Shown: piece after piece, positions 32,259-43,473 of the stretch
Numbering within the stretch: the stretch's first letter is position 1
How the letters are laid out: every line of letters starts with the position of its first letter
Program-made: the position numbers and the translations under genes
Source of the DNA: Polychytrium aggregatum
Lineage: Eukaryota; Chytridiomycota; Chytridiomycetes; Polychytriales
Length of the DNA stretch: 64,000 nt
Assembly: GCF_025602895.1 (NCBI RefSeq)
Contig: NW_026516295.1
Span: forward strand, 62,001-126,000
Reading direction: 5' to 3'
The notes under the pieces: model-generated
Databases searched by the model: none
Seen by the model: only the letters and a program-made list of their open reading frames with translations
Told to the model about the DNA's origin: nothing

Positions 32259-34526
32259 TCTTGCTCAGGCAATGTCGGCAAGGATGGTGCTGAGGACAGC
32301 AGCGATGAAAACAGGAATGTGGTGGGAGATAGAAAGAGGGAGGGATGCTGGGACGAGGTTGGGGGAGACGGAGACAGCGAGTGCTGGCCGGGGTGTCAGG
32401 TCTGTGGAAGCCCAAGAGACGCTGTTTCTGCGACAAGCCCTGGATATAAAGGTCTCTCGAGGAGTTGTTTGCAAAGAGATGTCAGGGCCGCAGAAGCGTC
32501 TGGGAGCGGAGCTCTTGATGTTGTTGGAAGCGCAAGCGGCGTCGACTTGGTTGTTGTTGGGTGCTGGAAGGCCCCGCGGGGACAGGAAGGAAGATCGCCG
32601 GATTCCCAGTCAACAAAATGAAGGGCTGGGAAGAAGATTGGTTGACGAGCAGCCGAACAAACGCCGCAGTGTCATCGACAGCGACGGCGGCGATGGTGGA
32701 AACGGAGGCGATGGTCGAGGGCTCCAGAGGTACAGCAGCAGCCAGAGACGCAGTGGGTGAGGCAGAGGGACCCGATAGTTGCGCACTGTGTTCGCGGGAT
32801 TGAAGAAGCGCCGTGACCGCAAATACTTACAGCAGGGCCGTTGTGGATGTAATCGGAAGCAAGGATGCACTCAACTGCCTCGAATGGTGGCAAAGCGCTG
32901 AACACTGTTGGGATTCGCCAGCAGCAGCAGCAGCAGCAGCAGACAATGCCGATACGTGGGTGGTGTGTATTCAGCGAGATGTTTGCAGTCGCGAAAGCCA
33001 AATCAGCGTTTGACGAGCACAGTCTCTGTGCCTGGGCTGGACTTGACTGGGCTGGGGGAGTGGCAACGAACGGAACAGAACAGCTCAAGAGAAAGTGTTT
33101 TGCCAGAGTTTGGTCTGGCCTCCATCCGCCTGCCACTGCATTCCCTGGAGAACGGTGGGCCGCGGCCGGTCCTCACTTTTAGCAAAATAAACAATACTCT
33201 GTCGATTGCAGGGTCGGCGTAGAGTTGCTGCGTGATAGGGCCGGGGTGGCTCGAAGGCAGGCTGAGAGAATGGGCAGCTACAACACCTGAGGCGAGGCAG
33301 GCAACTGCAGGGCCTCCGCGAGGTATTTTGTTCCGAGCCAAGGGACACATTGCATTCACACAGCGGATGGGGCGTCGCCGAGGTGGCCATTGATCGACAA
33401 AGCCAAAGAACAGAGAATGGAGGACCCAACGCCGCTTGGTGTCTGGAGGTCAGCGCCGAGCGAATTGTGATGCAGCGCTCGCTGCGAATCTGGCCCACCA
33501 ATGCACCCGCGAGAAGAATCGGGGGGATCAGCGTCGCACCTGCACCAATCGGCCGGTCACCAGGAGCGATCGATTGTGGGGACATCAATGTCAAGTCTGG
33601 GGAGAGCTGTGGCCATTGATGGGACACCAGCGGGGACCCACCATCCCTGGCCCGAGCAGGCTCGCCCAGAGCGGCCCCCCGGATTGCAGATGGATCAAAG
33701 CAGAGGAGTGTGCGGTCGCCTCGCAGGTACAGGCGATCTCTCCAAGCAGATATCCGATGCAGGAGCCGCAACGGGCAGGAATGAACAACGACGAGCAGAA
33801 GCGAGCAGGAATAAACGGAAAGCGTGCTGGATAGACCATGGGCTTCATCACTTCCGACAAGCCATTCCATGATATCTTATCGGCAAAGTCCATCGCAACA
33901 GCGCGAGTCCCGAACGATGTCGTTAACAACGAACCAGTTTTGAACCGGGACACCTTCACACGCAGATGGCTTTGTGGATCGGTTGATGATGATCGATCTG
34001 GCTGAACGACATGGATCGGTATCCAAACCAGCGATATTGCTCTTTGCCCTGTCTTCCTCCCTCATCCCAGGTGTGTATTCTTGCCCTGACCTGCAGTGGC
34101 TCACTGGTTCCCGTCGTGCCCACTCACTCCATGCATCTCCCTCACTCAGGGAAATGACTTGACCGGGTGTGTGATATGATCCGACTACGCCGTGTTGTCG
34201 GAATGAGACGATGTCCCGTTGTCAGTTCAACACGCTGTACCTTGACGATCGATCAATATAACTCAATTCAAGTGCCGTTTCGACTGGGCGGACTGCCATC
34301 CGGGTCCGATTCATGGAAGCCTCATTCGCCCAAGACATCGCTCGTCGTCGTACCAACAGCTTAGTGATAGAAAGTCGTCAGTATGTTGCCCTCATTTGTG
34401 CAATTGGAGCCAAATACACCATCGATGTCGGCACTTGCTCGATCGGAGGGATGTGAGTGCTTTTCATGACCTCCGGGCTGCTTGATGGTGGATTCATGAC
34501 CCGGCAACATCCCAACACAGTCAAAC
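32259..34526. other. Long intergenic region, no supported gene
   Basis: About 2.3 kb upstream of the CK1-like kinase. Long open frames here are overlapping and compositionally poor. A (CAG)n microsatellite sits at 32919-32942. This could hold short exons I cannot recognise, or the kinase's 5' UTR and promoter. Confidence 0.4.
32919..32942 (+). repeat. (CAG)8 trinucleotide repeat
   Basis: Eight CAG units in a row, in DNA I regard as non-coding. Confidence 0.85.
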
Positions 34527-34905
34527 CAGAAAAAAAACGGGACAGTCACTTTCTGGCTTCTGAAGCCCGCTGACTGACTTGTAGGCCCAGCGGGCAGGCC
34601 ATGGCATTGCACTCCTGTCTTCGTCGGCAATCTCCTTGATTTCGTTGGTTGGGAAGCATGGTCTTGAATACACCCGGTCGATCTCCTGTGGCGATGGTCG
34701 ACTGGCATACCGAGATCATATTCCTGGCTGCATTGATGTCTCGATCCCACAGCGTATGGCAGCTTGCACAGCTCCGGACAAAGTGTGGTTTCTCGATATC
34801 AAGATGGCGCTGTGCTCGGCCATGATTGCAATGAGTGGGTGGGTGTATTCAGGTCACAGAAAACACACTGTCATGGGTCAAAACGGAGCGTCCCATTTCA
34901 TTTTG
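34527..34905 (-). pseudogene. Fanzor1 C-terminal relic with a matching transposon end
   Basis: At 34527-34544 is CAGAAAAAAAACGGGACA, the same end as the right TIR of the intact element. Immediately inside, on the minus strand, 85 codons run without a stop to the TGA at 34546-34548. The translation aligns with the Fanzor1 end: HFVRSCASCHTLWDRDINAARNM against HFVRSC...RTVWNRDVNAARNM, then ISVCQS...GDRPGVF..LP. Further upstream (about 34860) a CVFC pair, the first half of the zinc ribbon, is readable only after a one-base frame change. Beyond about 34905 the similarity is lost. It is a truncated, frameshifted right end of a related but not identical copy. Confidence 0.8.
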
Positions 34906-34981
34906 GTAACGCTGTAAGCTTTCCCCTCATCGCTCCGCCAGCCCGGCTCTCGCCCACATACCCCGCAGCCTTAGCACCACA

Positions 34982-37900
34982 ATGAAACCTCTGGAGACCA
35001 GCATATCTTTCATCGACTTTGTGAAAGACGAGCCCGAGCCCGAGTCCGAGCCAAGCCGGATCCGAGCTCGGCGCACCCCCCGGCCAAAGCCCTCAGCGAT
35101 GAGGACCAGCGCGAGACCACAACGCAACCGTGGTGACAAAAAGCCTCTTCAGGATGCCGGCCAACAGAAGCGGGCCGATATTCCCTATCGGCGGCCGATC
35201 CGGATCGGGGACAGGAAAGATCGCCGCCGAGTCAGCCAGCCCTGCTCGACTTTGGATGCGGTTGTCATTCCGTTCAGACCCATAGAGGAGATTCGAGGTA
35301 GACCCTGACGACCGACTGCTCCCTGTCAATACCCGCCTCGCTATGCTCTATCGCATCTATCCTTGAGTCCGTCTGCGATCGACCTCTCGCTGCACGTTCA
35401 TTCGCAGTGCCAGTGATTCCTCGGATCTGATTGCTCCTTCTGCTACCTATGTGTGTGCGCTGCCGACACTCCCTTCCATCCAGCGCATCTCGACCTGAAA
35501 ATCCCCACATCCCATCGACTCAATCAGTTCCGGCGAGAGGAGCTGAGGCAAAAAGAAAGCGAACGCATGGTACGATCCCCTCTGCGCTCGGTGGCTGCAT
35601 CACTAGCCTGTTGCCAGCTCGCCCTAACAGGATCTACCCTCGATTTACATTCTCTACCATATTAACTTGTCCGCTCTTCGATGTGCCTGCTCCTCTCCGG
35701 CTCTCCGGCTCTCCGTATGGCAACTCATCCCCTGCTTTGGAAACGCCATCGACATGCACATATTCTTCATGCAGAGCCACATCAAATCGGTGATCGACAG
35801 CTTTGAGTCGATTGTTGCCCAGAGGCAGCAACATCATGCGGCTCTGGAGCGTCCGTCGGTTCCCATCGTCAATAGTATCGGACACTCATCAAATTCGATC
35901 ACGAAAGTGGCGTTCATGGTATGCTTGCCGTGGTAGAGACTTTGGTTGTCGCAAGCCATTGCTTGATCCTCTTCAGGCCAAGGCAGTGCGCAAGCCCCGC
36001 TCGGCCACAGTTTCCGCTCCTTGGTGCCCTCGAATCGGAGCTGGCCAGCCGCATCGTTGGGAAAATGCTCGGTCCGAGCCAGTGCTGTGGAGTGCAGCCG
36101 GTGGATATCGGCCAACAAGGCGACGGCAGTGCGGGTGCTCAGTCTAGATGTGTCTTTCGTATCGATCTTAGCGAGGTCCAAACCCGAACAAGCTCAGGCA
36201 TGACTACGCCAATTCAACAACCATCCAGCACCCGTTCGCTCCCAGATCCATCACATGGATCCCGACCGACCATTCCATCATGGTACTGCGCCAGCGCTTC
36301 TGGGACCTGTGCTCCCGACTCTCGGTCGTGCCGAGCAACTTTCGCTGTCGCAGCCCGGCTATTGATGGCACACACTGGGGCCAGAGTTGCCTTCCGCGAT
36401 GCTGACGCTGCTGCATACACTCACTGCAGGTTGAGGACGACAAAACGATGCAGTACTTGCCCTACTTCGACTCGGACCCCACCTTCAAATATGACCACTC
36501 TCTCTATGAAGAGAATCTGTTGAGGCGCACCGAAAAGCATGACACCGGCAAGTGCACTCGCTAGAGCGCCTGAGCTGCGCTTACCCAGGGCGACCGAAAC
36601 GAGCCGCGATCGCTTACTCCTCAATTTATCGATCTAGAGGAAGGACTCCATATGCGCTTTCTGCATCACTGCTTTGTCGAAAACGGCATCTCGATTCAAT
36701 CGCTGGACTATCTGTACAACTATCTTCACCGCTCTCGTTGGTGGCTCAGATACCTGAGTCGAAGCACCGACTCGACCAAAGACATGGCACCCGAAGATAT
36801 CGACCCCAGCGTCGATCCAAGCGTTGCTTTTGACTTTCATGTCACCCGAGCCAAGATTGTGCTGGAGGCCATGTACCGAATCATCCCTGATCCGGAGATG
36901 TATCAAAACAAGCGGCGCGGTCCAATGTTTGGCCTGGCCAAGCGGTACGATGTCAGAACCGAAACGGCGCCACCTCGATGTTGAGGTGTTGAGGTGTTGA
37001 GGTGTTGAGGTGTTGAGGTGTTGAGGTGTTGAGGTGCTGTGTTGGCACCGGACTTACTGGGTATCCCATCAGAGATTGCTCAATTGGCATACACTTCCTA
37101 ACTTGCCCATGTGTCGGTCGAAACTGATTCAGGTTCTATGAGTGGCTGCTGCCATACAACACCGCAGGACCTATCGAATTCTCGGTAGACTATCACATGC
37201 ATTGGGAAATGGTAGGTGCAGGTCCAGATGCTTGGTGCAGGACTGGCTGGATGGAACGAAAACGCGCTCGCTCGGGCGATGGACCGATTCGTATTGGTAT
37301 CCCGATTCGTATTGGTATCCCGATTCGTATTGGTATCCCGATTCCGCCGGCATTCTACCGCGGAGCTTGAACATGGGCGATTCGCTACTATGCCATCGGA
37401 TGAAGTGTTACGAGGGATGTGGCCTGCATACGATCCATCTTTCATATCACATTAACCCCAGTCGTATCACAGGGCGACTGCCCGATCTGCCTCAAATATC
37501 GGTGCCGAGACCACCTGTTTGACGGCCACGGTATGCGCTCGCTCTCGCACTGCACTGCACTGCGCTGCACTGCACTCAGTTCGAGCGTTCTCCTGATCCA
37601 GTCTCCGATCTTCAGGGTTTCCCGCCGTGCCAACCAAATCAAGTACCACCTCAGCTAATTCCACCTTGTCCTATAAACCGTGTGGAAAACGGTGTCACTT
37701 GAGGCCTCAGTACTGCTTGGGGCGAATGGAATTCGGTGAAATACAAACGCGCTTTGAATCGTTTGACGGCAACGACAGAGAGCTACTGGAGCTCTACGTT
37801 GAGGTCAATGGCTCATCCGATCAAAGAATATGCGACATGGTCCATCTATTCGACGACAAGACCTGTTTGGACGTAAGTCGTCGGCTCCGCTCAAGTCTCA

Positions 37901-40098
37901 ATGGGTCTCGCTCGCTCATGCAAGCTGTCGCTTTGAGCTTCTGTCGTGGCTCATACACTGACTTCTCCCACTGACGCAAATGCCGCCACGTTCGTCGGCC
38001 CAGATTGCTTGCTGCCTGTATCTCTTGAAGGCACAAAATAGCATGTCCCGCAGAATCAAGCGAAACATAAACAAGAAGCCACCCAAGACTGACGCATGCA
38101 GTTGTCGCCAGCGGTGCGCTGGTGAACCCGGCGCAAGCTCCAAAAAGAACAAGCGGTGGTGCCCGTGCTTCAATGCCGGCCGAGAATGCACGCAAGAGTG
38201 CCGCTGGTAACAGACAGAGCGAGCTTTCTCATCGGCTGCGACCTCCACTCGAGCCATCTGCACATCCCGCCCTTGAGCTGACGCAACCAACCTGCTTCTC
38301 GTCGGCGTCTCGCTGGCATTTTCTCGTGTCTGGATGTCGGTCGGCTTTGTGCAGCTCTAAAGGTATCGTTGCTTGGATTCAGCAGCGCGCTGCTCACCGC
38401 TACTGACGCTGAAGTGCTTTACCTCTTACTCGAAGAGAATAGTCTCCTGTGCACTGTCCGTTGGATTGTTTCGAATTGGCAGCAGTCTGATCCGTCTCTT
38501 GTGCTTCCACGATGGCAGAGTGTGGCAACAAGTCCTTACAGTGCGGCCAACGCAAGGTAGTCGAATCTTGCTGTTTCATCGGATGGATGTGATGTTGTTG
38601 GTCGTTGGCGAGTACATTGAAGGGGAGGTTGCATTAATGCCGCCTGAGCCTGCCTTCGAATACCCTTATGTCTCCCTGCGCACCTTGACTGACGACTCGG
38701 CCCGGTCACCATGTCTACAGCTGACGCACGTTGGACGGTCGCAACTGCACGGATTGGGTCTCTACACGATGCAAGATAGTAAGAACATCGATTGGCGACC
38801 CGATTGATGTAGATCGATATCCGAGCCGCTCTCGACCTGCAGTAGAAGAGCAACGCATGGTGTTAAGTCGTGATGCTAACCCAAGTTTCGCGACGCTCAA
38901 ACCAGTCCAGAAGCACGAGCTCATTGGAGAGTACACTGGAGAGGTCCGTACAGATTTTCACCATAGCTCCTACTCCAACCCCTCCTCGGGATTTTGGATT
39001 CCGTGCTGGCCGCGATAAGTGGCTTGGAAATCTGCTGCCGAGATTCCTTGGGTGCTGGAGCAGCGTGAGAAACGGACACAGTATGGCTGTACTTACTTGG
39101 ACCGTGCTTTCCAGGTGATATCGTCGGAGGAAAATATCAGGTCAGCTCATCACTTGTGCGATATTGGCCTTGGTGCTGGCAGCACTGGCGCAACGGAATG
39201 GCCTACCACACGGCCACGTCCCATGTGCTAGCTTGGAACACAGCAGTATATACTGATATCACGGCAGCTCCTTGACCGGCCTCCACTCCCCCTCCTTCTA
39301 GACGACAAAGCTACTACCACTCCATCGGGTTCAACTTTTGCATGGGCACTGGCAAGAACCGGCTCGGAGAGAGCATCGACGCCTTCCTGAAGGGCAGCAA
39401 GATTCGCTTCATCAATCATGCGACACCGGAATATCCTGCCAACTGTGCTGCAAGGAGTAAGTCTAGCGAGGCTGGTGTGGCGCCTTCTGTCCCGAATGGA
39501 ACAGAGCGAATGAGATATAGTGTCAGTCGATCGCGATGTCGATACCCGCACCGTGCAACGGCGTCATGCCACCGGCACTGCCGACTGTCCATCTTTGGAT
39601 ACTGTTTGGTTTGTTCGTGTTGAACTCGCTGGGACATGACTCCTTTGGTTCTGACTCTGCTTCATTTGACAGGCAAATATGTCTACGGCCGTTGGAGGTA
39701 TGAGCGAGAGCGGGCACAGCGCTGACCGGGTGGTGGATTGGGTGGATACCTGAGCTGGGGAGCTTTTGCCGACAGGCAATTGATCCAGCGCACAATTGCG
39801 CCAGCGCGAGCGTCAATGTCATTTGCCACAGGGAATATTTCTTGAGACTGCCGGTGCCGCTCCCTTCGGCGGGCCAACACGGCCCCAGTCTTGTGCAGCC
39901 GTATAGGCGCACCACTTGCAAGACCGCCATCCCTATACATGAGGACTCGCCACAGCTAACAACCCACTACTGCACACACACAGGGTGGGCTGCTATGCCA
40001 CACGGAACATTCGCGCAGGGGAAGAGCTGACCATGGACTATGGCGAGAGTTTTTTGATGGGCGAGGTCGGCTCCGGCCTTCAGCCCATGGACGAATAA
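34982..40098 (+). CDS. E(z)-type SET-domain histone methyltransferase (putative H3K27 methylase)
   Basis: Multi-exon gene, many introns. Safe exons: 34982-35297 (start, MKPLETSISF), 36589-36944, 37133-37211, 37473-37530, 37655-37872, about 38004-38206, 38521-38556, 38721-38778, 38906-38943, 39043-39140, 39302 to about 39450, a short exon near 39674-39698, and the last exon to the TAA at 40096-40098. Cys motifs run in E(z) order: GDCPICLKYRC..HLF, then KPCGKRC, a SANT-like stretch, then CXC-type CSCRQRC ... CPCFNAGRECTQEC. The SET domain has LTHVGRSQLHGLGLYT, KHELIGEYTGE, GSKIRFINHATPE..ANC and GEELTMDYGES (NH and catalytic Tyr present). Exons between 35298 and 36588 (including IVNSIGHSSNSITKVAFM and VEDDKTMQYLPYFDSD) are only partly assembled. 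The junction after ECTQEC does not fit phase cleanly, so the exact protein is uncertain. Confidence 0.75.
36981..37036 (+). repeat. 8-bp minisatellite TTGAGGTG, seven copies
   Basis: Perfect tandem copies, within a presumed intron of the SET gene, just after the exon ending near 36944. Recent expansion is likely because the copies are identical. Confidence 0.9.
37286..37339 (+). repeat. 18-bp tandem repeat, three perfect copies
   Basis: GATTCGTATTGGTATCCC is repeated three times without change inside the next intron of the SET gene. The length is a multiple of three, but no frame there fits the flanking exons. Confidence 0.9.
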
Positions 40099-40235
40099 AG
40101 CACAGGCGCAAGACCGGGCACTGCACGGCCCTTGATTTGCTCCCCTTTTCAATGGGAACCAAGAGTCTTTGTTCTCGTTCCTGTGAACACCCGAAACAAC
40201 TCAAGTCACATCGGAGATCGAGTCAGCCACCGAGA

Positions 40236-42991
40236 TCACACGATCCACTTCTTTTTGTCTGGCCGTTCCTGAACCATCTCCGCACGCACCTTGTTTTGGT
40301 TCAGCCCCTGCGATCGCTCGTGGCACCAGTTGCGGATGTAATTCGACCGGAAGCCCTCCCAGCGTTTCTGGCGGACACCCCGGATGAAGAGCGCAACGAT
40401 GCTCTCGGGCGCCATGTCGTGATAGGCATTGCGCTCGAGATGTCCCCGGAATCGCACCCGGACGTCGATAATCGGCCAGACGCCAACCTCGCAGTACTTT
40501 CTGTCGACGCAGGCTCGCACCTGCACCCTTGACGGAATCTCGAGGAGAACATCGGAGAGCGCAGGCACCTCGTTGAAGTACGAGAGTTCGGGTGCGATTG
40601 CGATCGGAACCTTTACAGACCCCGCCTTGGCCGGGTCGATCACAGTCTTGAGAGACGGGTGTGGTGGGAGCGAAGTGAGGACGTCGCACTTGCCTCTCTT
40701 GACGAGGAAAAACTCGGTGATGGGCTGGCCTTTGAAGAGCAGAATACGTTTGTGGATGCGGCGACGCAGGACAGAGAAAACGACAGTGGCAATCAATGCC
40801 ACGATGCAGGCCCAGCAGGCACACTGGCATTCAGGTCAAGAAGACACCCAGCGGTCCGCTGGTAGCCGCTCAACGTTTCGAGCTCAACTCACCTTCCTCT
40901 TGGATGATGCTGCCCGCTGGATATCGGCGCATGACCATTGGCTCAGCTATGTACTTGAGCGTCGACAGAGAGCAGCTGGAGAACTGCGGATGCCGACGCA
41001 AGAAGATGAGCTTGCTGCGCGAGTTGCACTCCTGCAGGGTCCTGAGGATCTTGCTGTAGTTCTCCTATCCAGACGGGTGCGCCCGGGTCAGTCGCAACAT
41101 AACGAGCACCGAGTTATCAAGGACACATCCGATCCCCCGCAAAGCCAACGAGCCGAGCAACCTTTTCGATGATAAAGAAGAGGCAGGGCGACGAGCATAT
41201 CACCGTGGCCGAGCGCGGGGCGTCGTTGATCAGAGCCAGGTCGCCGAATCCCTGACTGAGGCAGGGCAGAACAGAAACGATGAATCATCCCGGTATCAAT
41301 CTCGTCGATGACTTTGACGGCTCTGGAGAGGGGCGGTTGTGGGCTGCCGAGCTGGACTGCTGCATACCCTTCCTGGAGCGACTTTAGCTTCTTGACTTGG
41401 TCGATGCTCTCGTCTTGGATGAATAGATCAACCTCGCCTTCGATAATGACATACCAAGCCGACCCAATATCGCCTGGACGAATCGCAAACGGGAAGGGCA
41501 TCAAACTCGAGGCGGTGAGCTATGGAGAGTTGCCATGACCACCCACGATTGACTCTAACAGACAGAGCATGTGAAACTCGGTGCGGACTCCCAGTACCCA
41601 CCCTGTCGAAACACTGCGTCGCCCTCCTGACACCGCTGGTACTTTAGCACGGCGCAGATCTCATAGAGCAAAAAGTCGGTCATCTTCTTGAAAGCCTCCT
41701 GCGCCTTGGCGACTCGGTAGATATTGTCGACGTCCTTGTCTTTGCGCACGTATGAAGGAAGATCGAGAGCTTGGGTGGCTCGCTCGATTAGCGCCCTGTG
41801 CTTGAGCGAGGTGCGTCGTCGCATCGACATCCGAGCAGTGCTCTCGCGCAGCAGCACAGAGGTCCGTCCATGTTCATGATCATGTTCCTTTGATGCGTGA
41901 ATGACGACCGACTTTCTTCCAAGCGTCGACCCGGATCCGAACTCGGTTCTGCTGGAAATGTGGCGAGCCCCTTCCAGAGCCTCTTGGCTTGCATCGCGGG
42001 CATGTCGGGCTCTGATTTTTTGCGACTCGTCGGCTGCTAGCCAACGACGATTGTTCTCGAGGGTCTGCTGGACCTGCTTGGCTCGGGTGGCGAGAACTTG
42101 GGCGGACCTGGTGCGGTAAGTATTGATAAAGTCGGTGGCCTTGAAGGTGGCGGGGTTCCAGATCGGATCTTCGATCTGGGTGCGGTGCTTCCAGTCCTCG
42201 AGGGTCATGGGGCGCTTGGAGCTTTCGGCTCGCTTGCTGTTCAAGAACTCGAGCACAACATTTCGCTGAGTTTCTGCTGTGGCAGAGGGTGGGGCCGACG
42301 GACCGGCTGTCGATGGCCGTCGGGATGCAACACCCAGCGCTCCAGGAGCCGACTTTGGACGAAGCGTCCGTTGTGTGCTGCGAGCCGATCCTGCCGTCGC
42401 TGGTCGGCTTGTTCCCGGAGAGCCATCATCTGGGCCTCGAACTCGTTGGTCGCCGTAGTGCTGAGACTCCGGACCTGGTGACAGAGCCGATTTCTTGGTG
42501 CAAGACATGACTCGCCGGAGAATGCCGTCGTGGAAGGACTCGCTGGCATCCAGATCAGTTTGCTTGTCACAGTGCTCGCCCAGTTGTCTCAGATAGTGGC
42601 CGACAAGTGCAAAGGCCTTTGGTCCGTCAACCACAACATCGGTCGAGGGCGTGGTCTTGTTGTTGAGGAGTTGAACGCAGAACTCACTTTGGTCGATTCT
42701 TCCAGGGCAGCTGCGGGGACGAACCTGGGCGGCTCGGCCAGAGACCAGACCGGTGCTGGGTCGAGAGAGTCGGTCTGTGCGCTTAGTAGACGACGGTGGC
42801 CTGGCTGCAGCAGGATGCCGGCTTGAAGTGGGTCTGCTTTGGAGTGAGAGCATGGTTGGTTGTGAGGTTGGCTGCTTTCGTCTGGGGTGCGGTCGTGGGA
42901 AAGACAGAATCAGTCCAGAGACGATGCGACCAAACTCATCACTCAATGCAGCGGACGTCAGCCCACACCAATCGCAGATGCAGCTGCCCAT
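40236..42991 (-). CDS. Protein with two cyclic-nucleotide-binding domains (CNBD2-like)
   Basis: The first exon is 42991-41602 (Ser/Arg/Pro-rich, then helical). It ends CQEGDAVFRQG, and splicing at 41601/41474 gives RQGDIGSAWYVIIEGEVDLF, the start of a CNBD beta-roll. A later exon ending at 41163 contains GFGDLALINDAPRSATV, the phosphate-binding-cassette-type turn of CNBD1 (Arg present). A further exon has FLRRHPQFSSCSLSTLKYIAEPMVMRRYPAGSIIQEEG, the start of a second CNBD that continues in the last exon (from about 40770) as ITEFFLVKRGKCDVL. The stop is at 40236. The order resembles CNBD2, linked to sperm flagella in animals, but a flagellar role here is inference. The exact splice between 41473 and 41260, and the start codon (42991 or the internal MLSLQSRP), are not settled. 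Confidence 0.7.
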
Positions 42992-43473
42992 CTAGGCGTT
43001 GCCCGCCGGGCTCATACTCTCTGCCATCGTGAATGCAAGTCTTCCTGTCGAGGCGTTCGCGGAAGCTATCCAGTCGATCGAGAGATACGCGAGCGAGACC
43101 TCCAAGGAAGTAGCCAGCTCTGGCAAGATCAAGATCGAGCTATTGCTGCCCTGTGTCTACAAGAGTTCTGGTACCCCAGAGCCATCGGCCAAGGACTGCG
43201 ATGAGGGTGGTCAAGACGTTCATCCGACCGATGACGGAGGATTGATCGACCCTCGAGACCCTCAGCAGGCAGCGGGCGGTGATACTCAGCAGACTACTGC
43301 CCGCATCTCTGTTCCTGTTCATACAGAGCATCCCACGATGCAATGCTCCTCGGCTGCAGCCCCATAGCCCCGTCGACAACACTGCCGCACTCTGCACTGT
43401 CTCATTTGCCAGATCAACTTTATTCTCAAGAGCGACCTTCAGCCGGCTGTTGACGCTGTTGCTCATAAGCATC
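42992..43473. other. Intergenic, no supported gene
   Basis: A plus-strand open stretch (about 43000-43367) has a fairly protein-like composition (ending in Gln/Thr-rich sequence) but no ATG at its start and no recognisable domain; I leave it uncalled. Confidence 0.4.

Noticed and set aside
32919-32942. Polyglutamine-coding exon
   Set aside because: The CAG run is in a region without a supported gene in any frame.
33085-33870. 261-codon minus-strand open frame
   Set aside because: No recognisable domain, unlikely composition, and overlapping open frames on the other strand.
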